Positions 13,701-24,495 of a stretch of 64,000 nucleotides of DNA are shown here, piece after piece (within the stretch, counting starts at the first letter, position 1; every line of letters begins with the position of its first letter). Made by a program: the position numbers and the translations under genes. Below the pieces are notes generated by a model that saw only the letters and a program-made list of their open reading frames with translations, was not told where the DNA came from and made no database searches. Source of the stretch: Euwallacea fornicatus (Eukaryota > Arthropoda > Insecta > Coleoptera > Curculionidae); NCBI RefSeq assembly GCF_040115645.1, contig NW_027096062.1:1-64000 (forward strand), given 5' to 3'.

Positions 13701-15360
13701 CTTCTATTAGAACCAAATTGACGATTTGCCGTTTAAGGTCTTATTATGCTTATTTTGCCAAAAGGAGACGATTTGAACAAAATTGGTTGTAGCGTTTGCG
13801 AGATAACGCCAAATCGTAAGATTTGGACAAAAAGTGCCGCTTCTATTAGAGCCAAATTGACGATTTGTCGTTTAAGGCCTTATTATGCTTATTTTGCCAA
13901 ACTGAGACGATTTGAACAAAATTGGTTGTAGCGTTGGCGAAATATCGCCAAATTGTACGATTTGGCCAAAAAGTGCCGCTTCTATTAGAGCCAAATTGAC
14001 GATTTGCCGTTTAAGGCCTTATTATGGTTATTTTGCCAAAAGGAGACGATTTGAACAAAATTGGTTGTAGTGTTTGCGAGATAACGCCAAATCGTAAGAT
14101 TTGAACAAAAAGTGCCGCTTCTATTAGAGCCAAATTGACGATTTGCCGTTTAAGGCCTTATTATGCTTATTTTGCCAAAAGGAGACGATTTGAACAAAAT
14201 TGGTTGTAGCGTTTGCGAGATATCGCCGAATTGTACGATTTGGCCAAAAAGTGCCGCTTCTATTAGAGCCAAATTGACGATTTGTCGTTTAAGGCCTTAT
14301 TATGCTTATTTTGCCAAAAGGAGACGATTTGAACAAAATTATTTGTAGCGTTGGCGAAATAATGCCAAATCGTGGTTTTCGGGCAATTTCCGACGAAACT
14401 CGCCGATTTCACGGATTTGACTATTTTTATGCTCAGTATTGTTAGGAATGACGGAAATAGCACGAAATCGTACGATTTACACGATTTGGTTAAAAAGTGC
14501 TGCTTCTATTAGAGCCAAATTGACGATTTGCCGTTTAAGGCCTTATTATGCTTATTTTGCCAAAAGGAGACGATTTGAACAAAATTGGTTGTAGCGTTTG
14601 TGAGATATCGCCAAATTGTACGATTTGGCCAAAAAGTGCCGCTTCTATTAGAGCCAAATTGACGATTTGCCGTTTAAGGCCTTATTATGCTTATTTTGCC
14701 AAAAGGAGACGATTTGAACAAAATTGGTTGTAACGTTTGCGAGATAACGCCAAATCGTAAGATTTGGACAAAAAGTGCCGCTTCTATTAGAACCAAATTG
14801 ACGATTTGCCGTTTAAGGCCTTATTATGCTTATTTTGCCAAAAGGAGACGATTTGAACAAAATTGGTTGTAGCGTTTGCGAGATATCGCCAAATTGTACG
14901 ATTTGGCCAAAAAGTGCCGCTTCTATTAGAGCCAAATTGACGATTTGCCGTTTAAGGCCTTATTATGCTTATTTTGCCAAAAGGAGACGATTTGAACAAA
15001 ATTGGTTGTAGCGTTGGCGAAATATCGCCAAATTGTACGATTTGGCCAAAAAGTGCCGCTTCTATTAGAGCCAAATTGACGATTTGCCGTTTAAGGCCTT
15101 ATTATGGTTATTTTGCCAAAAGGAGACGATTTGAACAAAATTGGTTGTAGCGTTTGCGAGATAACGCCAAATCGTAAGATTTGAACAAAAAGTGCCGCTT
15201 CTATTAGAGCCAAATTGACGATTTTCCGTTTAAGGCCTTATTATGCTTATTTTGCCAAAAGGAGACGATTTGAACAAAATTGGTTGTAGCGTTTGCGAGA
15301 TATCGCCGAATTGTACGATTTGGCCAAAAAGTGCCGCTTCTATTAGAGCCAAATTGACGA
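10786..15360 (+). repeat. 2960-bp higher-order repeat, two partial copies
   Basis: Monomers at 10786, 11203, 11588, 11727, 11866, 12005 and 12283 match those at 13746, 14163, 14548, 14687, 14826, 14965 and 15243, always 2960 bp apart. Composite inserts at 11414 and 14374 have the same spacing. The match covers roughly 10786-12400 versus 13746-15360. The rest of each 2960-bp period differs in composite-unit order. Confidence 0.75.
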
Positions 15361-18300
15361 TTTGTCGTTTAAGGCCTTATTATGCTTATTTTGCCAAAAG
15401 GAGACGATTTGAACAAAATTTTTTGTAGCGTTGGCGAAATAATGCCAAATCGTGGTTTTCGGGCAATTTCCGACGAAACTCGCCGATTTCACGGATTTGA
15501 CTATTTTTATGCTCAGTATTGTTAGGAATGACGGAAATAGCACGAAATCGTACGATTTACACGATTTGGTTAAAAAGTGCTGCTTCTATTAGAGCCAAAT
15601 TGACGATTTGCTGTTTAAGGCCTTATTATGCTTATTTTGCCAAAAGGAGACGATTTGAACAAAATTGGTTGTAGCGTTTGCGAGATATCGCCAAATTGTA
15701 CGATTTGGCCAAAAAGTGCCGCTTCTATTAGAGCCAAATTGACGATTTGCCGTTTAAGGCCTTATTATGCTTATTTTGCCAAAAGGAGACGATTTGAACA
15801 AAATTGGTTGTAACGTTTGCGAGATAACGCCAAATCGTAAGATTTGGACAAAAAGTGCCGCTTCTATTAGAACCAAATTGACGATTTGCCGTTTAAGGCC
15901 TTATTATGCTTATTTTGCCAAAAGGAGACGATTTGAACAAAATTGGTTGTAGCGTTTGCGAGATATCGCCAAATTGTACGATTTGGTCAAAAAGTGCCGC
16001 TTCTATTAGAGCCAAATTGACGATTTGCCGTTTAAGGCCTTATTATGCTTATTTTGCCAAAAGGAGACGATTTGAACAAAATTGGTTGTAGCGTTTGCGA
16101 GATATCGTCAAATTGTACGATTTGGCCAAAAAGTGCCGCTTCTATTAGAGCCAAATTGACGATTTGCCGTTTAAGGCCTTATTATGCTTATTTTGCCAAA
16201 AGGAGACGATTTGAACAAAATTGGTTGTAGCGTTGGCGAAATAACGCCAAATCGTGGTTTTCGGGCAATTTCCGACGAAACTCGCCGATTTCACGGATTT
16301 GACTATTTTTATGCTCAGTATTGTTAGGAATGACGGAAATAGCACGAAATCGTATGATTTACTCGATTTGGTCAAAAAGTGCCGCTTCTATTAGAGCCAA
16401 ATTGACGATTTGCCGTTTAAGGCCTTATTATGCTTATTTTGCCAAAAGGAGACGATTTGAACAAAATTGGTTGTAGCGTTTGCGAGATATCGTCAAATTG
16501 TACGATTTGGCCAAAAAGTGCCGCTTCTATTAGAGCCAAATTGACGATTTGCCGTTTAAGGCCTTATTATGCTTATTTTGCCAAAAGGAGACGATTTGAA
16601 CAAAATTGGTTGTAGCGTTGGCGAAATAACGCCAAATCGTGGTTTTCGGGCAATTTCCGACGAAACTCGCCGATTTCACGGATTTGACTATTTTTATGCT
16701 CAGTATTGTTAGGAATGACGGAAATATCACGAAATCGTACGATTTACACGATTTGGTTAAAAAGTGCTGCTTCTATTAGAGCCAAATTGACGATTTGCCG
16801 TTTAAGGCCTTATTATGCTTATTTTGCCAAAAGGAGACGATTTGAACAAAATTGATTGTAGCGTTTGCGAGATAACGCCAAATCGTAAGATTTGGACAAA
16901 AAGTGCCGCTTCTATTAGAGCCAAATTGACGATTTGCCGTTTAAGGCCTTATTATGCTTATTTTGACAAAAGGAGACGATTTGAACAAAATTGATTGTAG
17001 CGTTTGCGAGATAACGCCAAATCGTAAGATTTGGACAAAAAGTGCCGCTTCTATTAGAGCCAAATTGACGATTTGCCGTTTAAGGCCTTATTATGCTTAT
17101 TTTGCCAAAAGGAGACGATTTGAACAAAATTGGTTGTAGCGTTTGCGAGATATCGCCAAATTGTACGATTTGGCCAAAAAGTACCGCTTCTATTAGAGCC
17201 AAATTGACGATTTGTCGTTTAAGGCCTTATTATGCTTATTTTGCCAAAAGGAGACGATTTGAACAAAATTGGTTGTAACGTTTGCGAGATAACGCCAAAT
17301 CGTAAGATTTGGAGAAAAAGTGCCGCTTCTATTAGAACCAAATTGACGATTTGCCGTTTAAGGCCTTATTATGCTTATTTTGCCAAAAGGAGACGATTTG
17401 AACAAAATTGGTTGTAGCGTTTGCGAGATAACGCCAAATCGTAAGATTTGGACAAAAAGTGCCGCTTCTATTAGAACCAAATTGACGATTTGCCGTTTAA
17501 GGCCTTATTATGCTTATTTTGCCAAAAGGAGACGATTTGAACAAAATTGGTTGTAGCGTTGGCGAAATATCGCCAAATTGTACGATTTGGACAAAAAGTG
17601 CCGCTTCTATTAGAGCCAAATTGACGATTTGCCGTTTAAGGCCTTATTATGCTTATTTTGCCAAAAGGAGACGATTTGAACAAAATTGGTTATAGCGTTG
17701 GCGAAATAACGCCAAATCGTGGTTTTCGGGCAATTTCCGACGAAACTCGCCGATTTCACGGATTTGACTATTTTTAAGCTCAGTATTGTTAAGAATGACG
17801 GAAATAGCACGAAATCGTATGATTTACTCGATTTGGTCAAAAAGTGCCGCTTCTATTAGAGCCAAATTGACGATTTGCCGTTTAAGGCCTTATTATGCTT
17901 ATTTTGCCAAAAGGAAACGATTTGAACAAAATTGGTTGTAGCGTTTGCGAGATATCGTCAAATTGTACGATTTGGCCAAAAAGTGCCGCTTCTATTAGAA
18001 CCAAATTGACGATTTGCCGTTTAAGGCCTTATTATGCTTATTTTGCCAAAAGGAGACGATTTGAACAAAATTGGTTGTAGCGTTGGCGAAATATCGCCAA
18101 ATTGTACGATTTGGACAAAAAGTGCCGCTTCTATTAGAGCCAAATTGACGATTTGCCGTTTAAGGCCTTATTATGCTTATTTTGCCAAAAGGAGACGATT
18201 TGAACAAAATTGGTTGTAGCGTTGGCGAAATAACGCCAAATCGTGGTTTTCGGGCAATTTCCGACGAAACTCGCCGATTTCACGGATTTGACTATTTTTA

Positions 18301-21300
18301 TGCTCAGTATTGTTAGGAATGACGGAAATATCACGAAATCGTACGATTTACACGATTTGGTTAAAAAGTGCTGCTTCTATTAGAGCCAAATTGACGATTT
18401 GCTGTTTAAGGCCTTATTATGCTTATTTTGCCAAAAGGAGACGATTTGAACAAAATTGATTGTAGCGTTTGCGAGATAACGCCAAATCGTAAGATTTGGA
18501 CAAAAAGTGCCGCTTCTATTAGAGCCAAATTGACGATTTGCCGTTTAAGGCCTTATTATGCTTATTTTGACAAAAGGAGACGATTTGAACAAAATTGATT
18601 GTAGCGTTTGCGAGATAACGCCAAATCGTAAGATTTGGACAAAAAGTGCCGCTTCTATTAGAGCCAAATTGACGATTTGCCGTTTAAGGCCTTATTGTGC
18701 TTATTTTGCCAAAAGGAGACGATTTGAACAAAATTGGTTGTAGCGTTTGCGAGATAACGCCAAATCGTAAGATTTGGACAAAAAGTGCCGCTTCCATTAG
18801 AACCAAATTGACGATTTGCCGTTTAAGGCCTTATTATGCTTATTTTGCCAAAAGGAGACGATTTGAACAAAATTGGTTGTAACGTTTGCGAGATAACGCC
18901 AAATCGTAAGATTTGGAGAAAAAGTGCCGCTTCTATTAGAACCAAATTGACGATTTGCCGTTTAAGGCCTTATTATGCTTATTTTGCCAAAAGGAGACGA
19001 TTTGAACAAAATTGGTTGTAGCGTTTGCGAGATAACGCCAAATCGTAAGATTTGGACAAAAAGTGCCGCTTCTATTAGAACCAAATTGACGATTTGCCGT
19101 TTAAGGCCTTATTATGCTTATTTTGCCAAAAGGAGACGATTTGAACAAAATTGGTTGTAGCGTTGGCGAAATATCGCCAAATTGTACGATTTGGACAAAA
19201 AGTGCCGCTTCTATTAGAGCCAAATTGACGATTTGCCGTTTAAGGCCTTATTATGCTTATTTTGCCAAAAGGAGACGATTTGAACAAAATTGGTTATAGC
19301 GTTGGCGAAATAACGCCAAATCGTGGTTTTCGGGCAATTTCCGACGAAACTCGCCGATTTCACGGATTTGACTATTTTTAAGCTCAGTATTGTTAAGAAT
19401 GACGGAAATAGCACGAAATCGTATGATTTACTCGATTTGGTCAAAAAGTGCCGCTTCTATTAGAGCCAAATTGACGATTTGCCGTTTAAGGCCTTATTAT
19501 GCTTATTTTGCCAAAAGGAAACGATTTGAACAAAATTGGTTGTAGCGTTTGCGAGATATCGTCAAATTGTACGATTTGGCCAAAAAGTGCCGCTTCTATT
19601 AGAGCCAAATTGACGATTTGCCGTTTAAGGTCTTATTATGCTTATTTTGCCAAAAGGAGACGATTTGAACAAAATTGGTTGTAGCGTTGGCGAAATAACG
19701 CCAAATCGTGGTTTTCGGGCAATTTCCCACGAAACTCGCCGATTTCACGGGTTTGACTATTTTTATGCTCAGTATTGTTAGGAATGACGGAAATAGCACG
19801 AAATCGTACGATTTACACGATTTGGTCAAAAAGTGCCGTTTCTATTAGAGCCAAATTGACGATTTGCCGTTTAAGGCCTTATTATGCTTATTTTGCCAAA
19901 AGGAGACGATTTGAACAAAATTGGTTGTAACGTTTGCGATATAACGCCAAATCGTAAGATTTGGACAAAAACTGCCGCTTCTATTAGAACCAAATTGACG
20001 ATTTGCCGTTTAAGGTCTTATTATGCTTATTTTGCCAAAAGGAGACGATTTGAACAAAATTGGTTGTAGCGTTTGCGAGATAACGCCAAATCGTAAGATT
20101 TGGACAAAAAGTGCCGCTTCTATTAGAGCCAAATTGACGATTTGTCGTTTAAGGCCTTATTATGCTTATTTTGCCAAACTGAGACGATTTGAACAAAATT
20201 GGTTGTAGCGTTGGCGAAATATCGCCAAATTGTACGATTTGGCCAAAAAGTGCCGCTTCTATTAGAGCCAAATTGACGATTTGCCGTTTAAGGCCTTATT
20301 ATGGTTATTTTGCCAAAAGGAGACGATTTGAACAAAATTGGTTGTAGCGTTTGCGAGATAACGCCAAATCGTAAGATTTGAACAAAAAGTGCCGCTTCTA
20401 TTAGAGCCAAATTGACGATTTGCCGTTTAAGGCCTTATTATGCTTATTTTGCCAAAAGGAGACGATTTGAACAAAATTGGTTGTAACGTTTGCGAGATAA
20501 CGCCAAATCGTAAGATTTGGACAAAAAGTGCCGCTTCTATTAGAACCAAATTGACGATTTGCCGTTTAAGGCCTTATTATGCTTATTTTGCCAAAAGGAG
20601 ACGATTTGAACAAAATTGGTTGTAGCGTTTGCGAGATATCGCCAAATGGTACGATTTGGCCAAAAAGTGCCGCTTCTATTAGAGCCAAATTGACGATTTT
20701 CCGTTTAAGGCCTTATTATGCTTATTTTGCCAAAAGGAGACGATTTGAACAAAATTGGTTGTAACGTTTGCGACATAACGCCAAATCGTAAGATTTGGAC
20801 AAAAAGTGCCTTTTCTATTAGAGCCAAATTGACGATTTGCCGTTTAAGGCCTTATTATGCTTATTTTGCCAAAAGGAGACGATTTGAACAAAATTGGTTG
20901 TAGCGTTGGCGAAATATCGCCAAATTGTACGATTTGGACAAAAAGTGCCGCTTCTATTAGAGCCAAATTGACGATTTGCCGTTTAAGGTCTTATTATGCT
21001 TATTTTGCCAAAAGGAGACGATTTGAACAAAATTGGTTGTAGCGTTGGCGAAATAACGCCAAATCGTGGTTTTCGGGCAATTTCCGACGAAACTCGCCGA
21101 TTTCACGGATTTGACTATTTTTATGCTCAGTATTGTTAGGAATGACGGAAATAGCACGAAATCGTACGATTTACACGATTTGGTTAAAAAGTGCTGCTTC
21201 TATTAGAGCCAAATTGACGATTTGCCGTTTAAGGCCTTATTATGCTTATTTTGCCAAAATGAGACGATTTGAACAAAATTGGTTGTAGCGTTTGCGAGAT

Positions 21301-22761
21301 ATCGCCAAATAGTACGATTTGGCCAAAAAGTGCCGCTTCTATTAGAGCCAAATTGACGATTTGTCGTTTAAGGCCTTATTATGCTTATTTTGCCAAAAGG
21401 AGACGATTTGAACAAAATTGGTTGTACCGTTTGCGAGATATCGCCAAATCGTAAGATTTGGACATAAAGTGCCGCTTCTCTTAGAACCAAATTGACGATT
21501 TGCCGTTTAAGGCCTTATTATGCTTATTTTGCCAAAAGGAGACGATTTGAACAAAATTGGTTGTAGCGTTGGCGAAATATCGCCAAATCGTACGATTTGG
21601 CCAAAAAGTGCCGCTTCTATTAGAGCCAAATTGACGATTTGCCGTTTAAGGCCTTATTATGCTTATTTTGCCAAAAGGAGACGATTTGAACAAAATTGGT
21701 TGTAGCGTTGGCGAGATAACGCCAAATCATAAGATTTGGCAAAAAAGTGCCGCTTCTATTAGAGCCAAATTGACGATTTGCCGTTTAAGGCCTTATTATG
21801 CTTATTTTGCCAAAAGGAGACGATTTGAACAAAATTGGTTGTACCGTTTTCGAGATATCGCCAAATAGTACGATTTGGCCAAAAAGTGCCGCTTCTATTA
21901 GAGCCAAATTGACGATTTGCCGTTTAAGGCCTTATTATGCTTATTTTGCCAAAAGGAGACGATTTGAACAAAATTGATTGTAACGTTGGCGAGATAACGC
22001 CAAATCATAAGATTTGGCAAAAAAGTGCCGCTTCTATTAGAGCCAAATTGACGATTTGCCGTTTAAGGCCTTATTATGCTTATTTTGCCAAAAGGAGACG
22101 ATTTGAACAAAATTGGTTGTAGCGTTGGCGAAATATCGCCAAATTGTACGATTTGGCCAAAAATTGCCGCTTCTATTAGAGCCAAATTGACGACTTGTGG
22201 TTTAAGGCCTTATTATGGTTATTTTGCCAAAAGGAGACGATTTGAACAAAATTGGTTGTACCGTTGGCGAGATAACGCCAAATCATAAGATTTGGCAAAA
22301 AAGTGCCGCTTCTATTAGAGCCAAATTGACGATTTGCCGTTTAAGGCCTTATTATGCTTATTTTGCCAAAAGGAGACGATTTGAACAAAATTGATTGTAG
22401 CGTTGGCGAGATAACGCCAAATCATAAGATTTGGCAAAAAAGTGCCGCTTCTATTAGAGCCAAATTGACGATTTGCCGTTTAAGGCCTTATTATGCTTAT
22501 TTTGCCAAAAGGAGACGATTTGAACAAAATTGGTTGTAGCGTTGGCGAAATATCGCCAAATTGTACGATTTGGCCAAAAATTGCCGCTTCTATTAGAGCC
22601 AAATTGACGATTTGTGGTTTAAGGCCTTATTATGGTTATTTTGCCAAAAGGAGACGATTTGAACAAAATTGGTTGTACCGTTGGCGAGATAACGCCAAAT
22701 CATAAGATTTGGCAAAAAAGTGCCGCTTCTATTAGAGCCAAATTGACGATTTGCCGTTTAA

Positions 22762-22765
22762 GGCC
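22762..22765. other. Left target-site duplication GGCC
   Basis: GGCC lies directly left of the 5' LTR and again directly right of the 3' LTR (30176-30179). Removing the element and one copy restores an uninterrupted TAAGGCCTTA. GGCC is the centre of that 10-bp palindrome, which occurs once in most monomers. Confidence 0.93.
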
Positions 22766-22829
22766 AGTTACCTATGGACCCTGACTATCCAACCAAGGGA
22801 TTAAAACGCTGACTCAAGACCTTTTTAGA

Positions 22830-22867
22830 TATAAATATAATTCCTGTGCATTAGAATTAGTTCAGTT
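22830..22867 (+). promoter_or_regulatory. Putative LTR core promoter: TATA-like box and arthropod initiator
   Basis: TATAAATA at 22830-22837 is followed by TCAGTT at 22862-22867, which fits the arthropod TCAGT initiator. If the A at 22864 is +1, the TATA-like box begins at about -34. This is slightly far but usable. The start site is inferred from motifs only. Confidence 0.5.
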
Positions 22868-22885
22868 CTAACTTAAGTCTGTATT

Positions 22886-22891
22886 AATAAA
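22886..22891 (+). promoter_or_regulatory. AATAAA polyadenylation signal in LTR (5' copy)
   Basis: AATAAA lies 22 bp after the putative initiator; the equivalent in the 3' LTR is 30088-30093, where it would act. A second AATAAA occurs at 22929-22934. Confidence 0.5.
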
Positions 22892-22972
22892 ATTCATTTT
22901 TACCGATCGTTCGACTTGATTTTAATTAAATAAATTTTTTTTAAACATATTTTCCAAATCAGAAAATATAAC

Positions 22973-22983
22973 TGGCGCAGTCG
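22973..22983 (+). other. Primer-binding site complementary to tRNA-Ser 3' end
   Basis: TGGCGCAGTCG is the complement of a tRNA-Ser acceptor end (CGACTGC, discriminator G, then CCA). Its first T is the last base of the LTR. tRNA-Ser priming is known for 17.6/297/ZAM-like insect elements. It would prime minus-strand DNA synthesis. Confidence 0.8.
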
Positions 22984-23138
22984 GTGACGGATAATCCAAC
23001 GGGCTCGTGAGAGAAATTAGTGCTTCACGAACTAACCTGAAGATATCCGGTACGAGTCTACGAAGAGAAGAATACAAGAATCCGAAGAAAAGCAGCCTTG
23101 ACCAGACCCAAATAGCTGACCAGGCGTTGCTACAGAGA

Positions 23139-23171
23139 ATGCTAAAAGAAGTGATCCTTGTACTGGGGTAA
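23139..23171 (+). CDS. Env leader exon / short upstream reading frame spanning the splice donor
   Basis: An ATG at 23139 opens a frame that reads nine further codons and stops at TAA 23169-23171. That TAA is part of the splice donor consensus GTAAGT (23168-23173). In unspliced RNA this is a ten-codon upstream frame ending 34 bases before the gag ATG. If the donor is used, the frame leaves the exon with two bases of a codon, which is the phase needed at the acceptor 28268/28269. The same ATG would then start Env and supply a hydrophobic, signal-peptide-like N-terminus. Splicing is inferred from consensus sites and phase; no transcript is available. Confidence 0.65.
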   Translation: MLKEVILVLG

Positions 23172-23173
23172 GT
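23168..23173 (+). promoter_or_regulatory. Splice donor for subgenomic env RNA
   Basis: GTAAGT preceded by GGG is a full consensus 5' splice site. It lies upstream of the gag start, where errantiviruses place the env donor. Splicing from here removes gag and pol. Confidence 0.7.
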
Positions 23174-23205
23174 ACAATTGGGTTATGTAGATATTACATA
23201 TTTTC

Positions 23206-24495
23206 ATGTCAAATATAGAAGAGCTATTAGATTCTATAGCCACTTTAAAAATTAGTGAACCTTCTATTGATCCTATTTCACGAAACTTAGAAAGTAAAGG
23301 AATTAATCAAAACAAAATGACTGAATTTAAACTTGAATATTTGAACTGCATTCCACAATTCGATGGTAGTCCGAACGATCTGGGTAGATATCTGAGTGTA
23401 TGTCAATCGGTAATAGATACATTTTATGTAGCGCAGCAAACGAACAGTTTCCAAAACGTGTACTTATTGAATTGTATCATTGGGAAACTTACGGGAAATG
23501 CCAAATTAGTATTAGGAACTCAGAACGTAAAAACATGGGAAGAATTAAAAATAATACTTAATAGACATTTCGCGGATCAAAGGGATGAGGCATGTTTAAA
23601 TCGAGATTTGGTAATGATGAGACAACAAAATAACGAACATCCGGAACAATTTTACGACAGAATTCTTCACATATTAAATTTATTATGTTCATATACAAAT
23701 GCACATGAAACAACTGAACAAGGAAGAGCATTAAAAAAAAATCTCTATAATGAATTGGCTTTAAAGACATTTTTATCAGGGCTTAAGGAACCATTGGGTA
23801 CGAACATTAGGTGTATGAGACCAGTTGATCTCCCGCAAGCACTCCAATTTGTAAACGAAGAAAGTAATGTCCATTACTTGCGTTCTTACAATAATACGCT
23901 AAGACCAAACAACAGACAATTTAATCAACCATCAAGAATGAAGTCGCAACCTAATATTCGTAATGACCAATTCCCAAGGCCCAGCTACAATTCTTTTAAT
24001 CCTCAAGGAGGCTTCCAGAGATCGAACCACAACTCTTTCAATCAAACAAGATATTTTCAGCCAAACTTTCAAAATAATTCGACATTCGATAATAGACCGC
24101 CTACCAATGTGTTTAGGCCAAATCAAAATAAACCGTTGCCTAATCCAACCCCGATGAGCATGTCCACCAGGCGTACTGGCAGGACATTCCAATCCAATAA
24201 TAACAATTTCAATAAATCTAATAATTATCAAAACAGGAACCATTTCAATAATCAAAGCCAAAATCCTAACTTTACATTCGAAGAATTGTATAATGTAGAC
24301 ACTTCTCATGAACAAAGTAATATTGCTGATTCAGGAGTAGCATGTGAAACAACGACCCGGCATGCCCGGATGCAACATGATCCGTGCGATTCAGAGTACG
24401 TGACAAACAACATGAATGATGACACAGCGTGCAGGTGTTTATCATCCAGCAATGCAAATTTTCTGGGAACCGGCCTGCGAAACGATGTTACCTAG
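23206..24495 (+). CDS. gag: Gag structural polyprotein
   Basis: A 429-residue Gag that would package element RNA into virus-like particles in the cytoplasm. The ATG at 23206 is the first in this frame after the leader. Residues about 40-225 are the conserved capsid-like part of gypsy-group Gag, including LNRDLVMMRQQ near 131-141 and the EQFYDRI stretch at 147-153. Residues about 229-355 are very rich in N, Q, F, R and P and are probably the nucleic-acid-binding part. There is no CCHC zinc knuckle, as is usual in errantiviruses. The last 67 bases overlap the pol frame, with a slippery heptamer at 24456. No stop or frameshift disrupts it. Assignment rests on position and regional resemblance; Gag sequences diverge quickly, so the exact subfamily is uncertain. 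Confidence 0.9.
   Translation: MSNIEELLDSIATLKISEPSIDPISRNLESKGINQNKMTEFKLEYLNCIPQFDGSPNDLGRYLSVCQSVIDTFYVAQQTNSFQNVYLLNCIIGKLTGNAKLVLGTQNVKTWEELKIILNRHFADQRDEACLNRDLVMMRQQNNEHPEQFYDRILHILNLLCSYTNAHETTEQGRALKKNLYNELALKTFLSGLKEPLGTNIRCMRPVDLPQALQFVNEESNVHYLRSYNNTLRPNNRQFNQPSRMKSQPNIRNDQFPRPSYNSFNPQGGFQRSNHNSFNQTRYFQPNFQNNSTFDNRPPTNVFRPNQNKPLPNPTPMSMSTRRTGRTFQSNNNNFNKSNNYQNRNHFNNQSQNPNFTFEELYNVDTSHEQSNIADSGVACETTTRHARMQHDPCDSEYVTNNMNDDTACRCLSSSNANFLGTGLRNDVT

Larger units (their letters stand above)
1..22765 (+). repeat. Satellite array 1, 139-bp monomers with 246-bp composite units
   Basis: Head-to-tail satellite entering from beyond the left edge. The basic monomer is 139 bp; landmarks such as the AGGCCT site and ATGCTTATTTTGCC recur at 139-bp steps. 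Roughly 125 simple and 22 composite monomers are my estimate from the length. All monomers point the same way. Variants differ by a few substitutions, mainly in the six bases between CCAAAT and ATTTGG (TGTACG, CGTACG, CGTAAG, CATAAG). CATAAG-type monomers occupy about 1130-2830 and reappear from 21720; the stretch between is almost all TGTACG or CGTAAG types plus composites. Short reading frames recur in every unit but look incidental. I do not recognise the satellite family. Near identity across kilobases implies recent homogenisation, or assembly effects. Confidence 0.97.
22766..22973 (+). repeat. 5' LTR, 208 bp
   Basis: It begins AGTTACCTATGG and ends AAAATATAACT. It matches the 3' LTR at all 208 positions. 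It is AT-rich and carries promoter and polyadenylation signals. The final T is shared with the primer-binding site. Confidence 0.96.

Noticed and set aside
1..22765. CRISPR-like array
   Set aside because: Whole 139-bp units are repeated with no short conserved repeat separated by unique spacers, and the surroundings are eukaryotic.
23558..24457. Minus-strand and alternate-frame open stretches inside gag
   Set aside because: They are shadows of the gag frame with no motif, and start and stop without relation to element structure.
24300..24495. Zinc knuckle in the Gag C-terminus
   Set aside because: Cysteines and histidines are present but no C-X2-C-X4-H-X4-C spacing. Absence is normal for errantivirus Gag.
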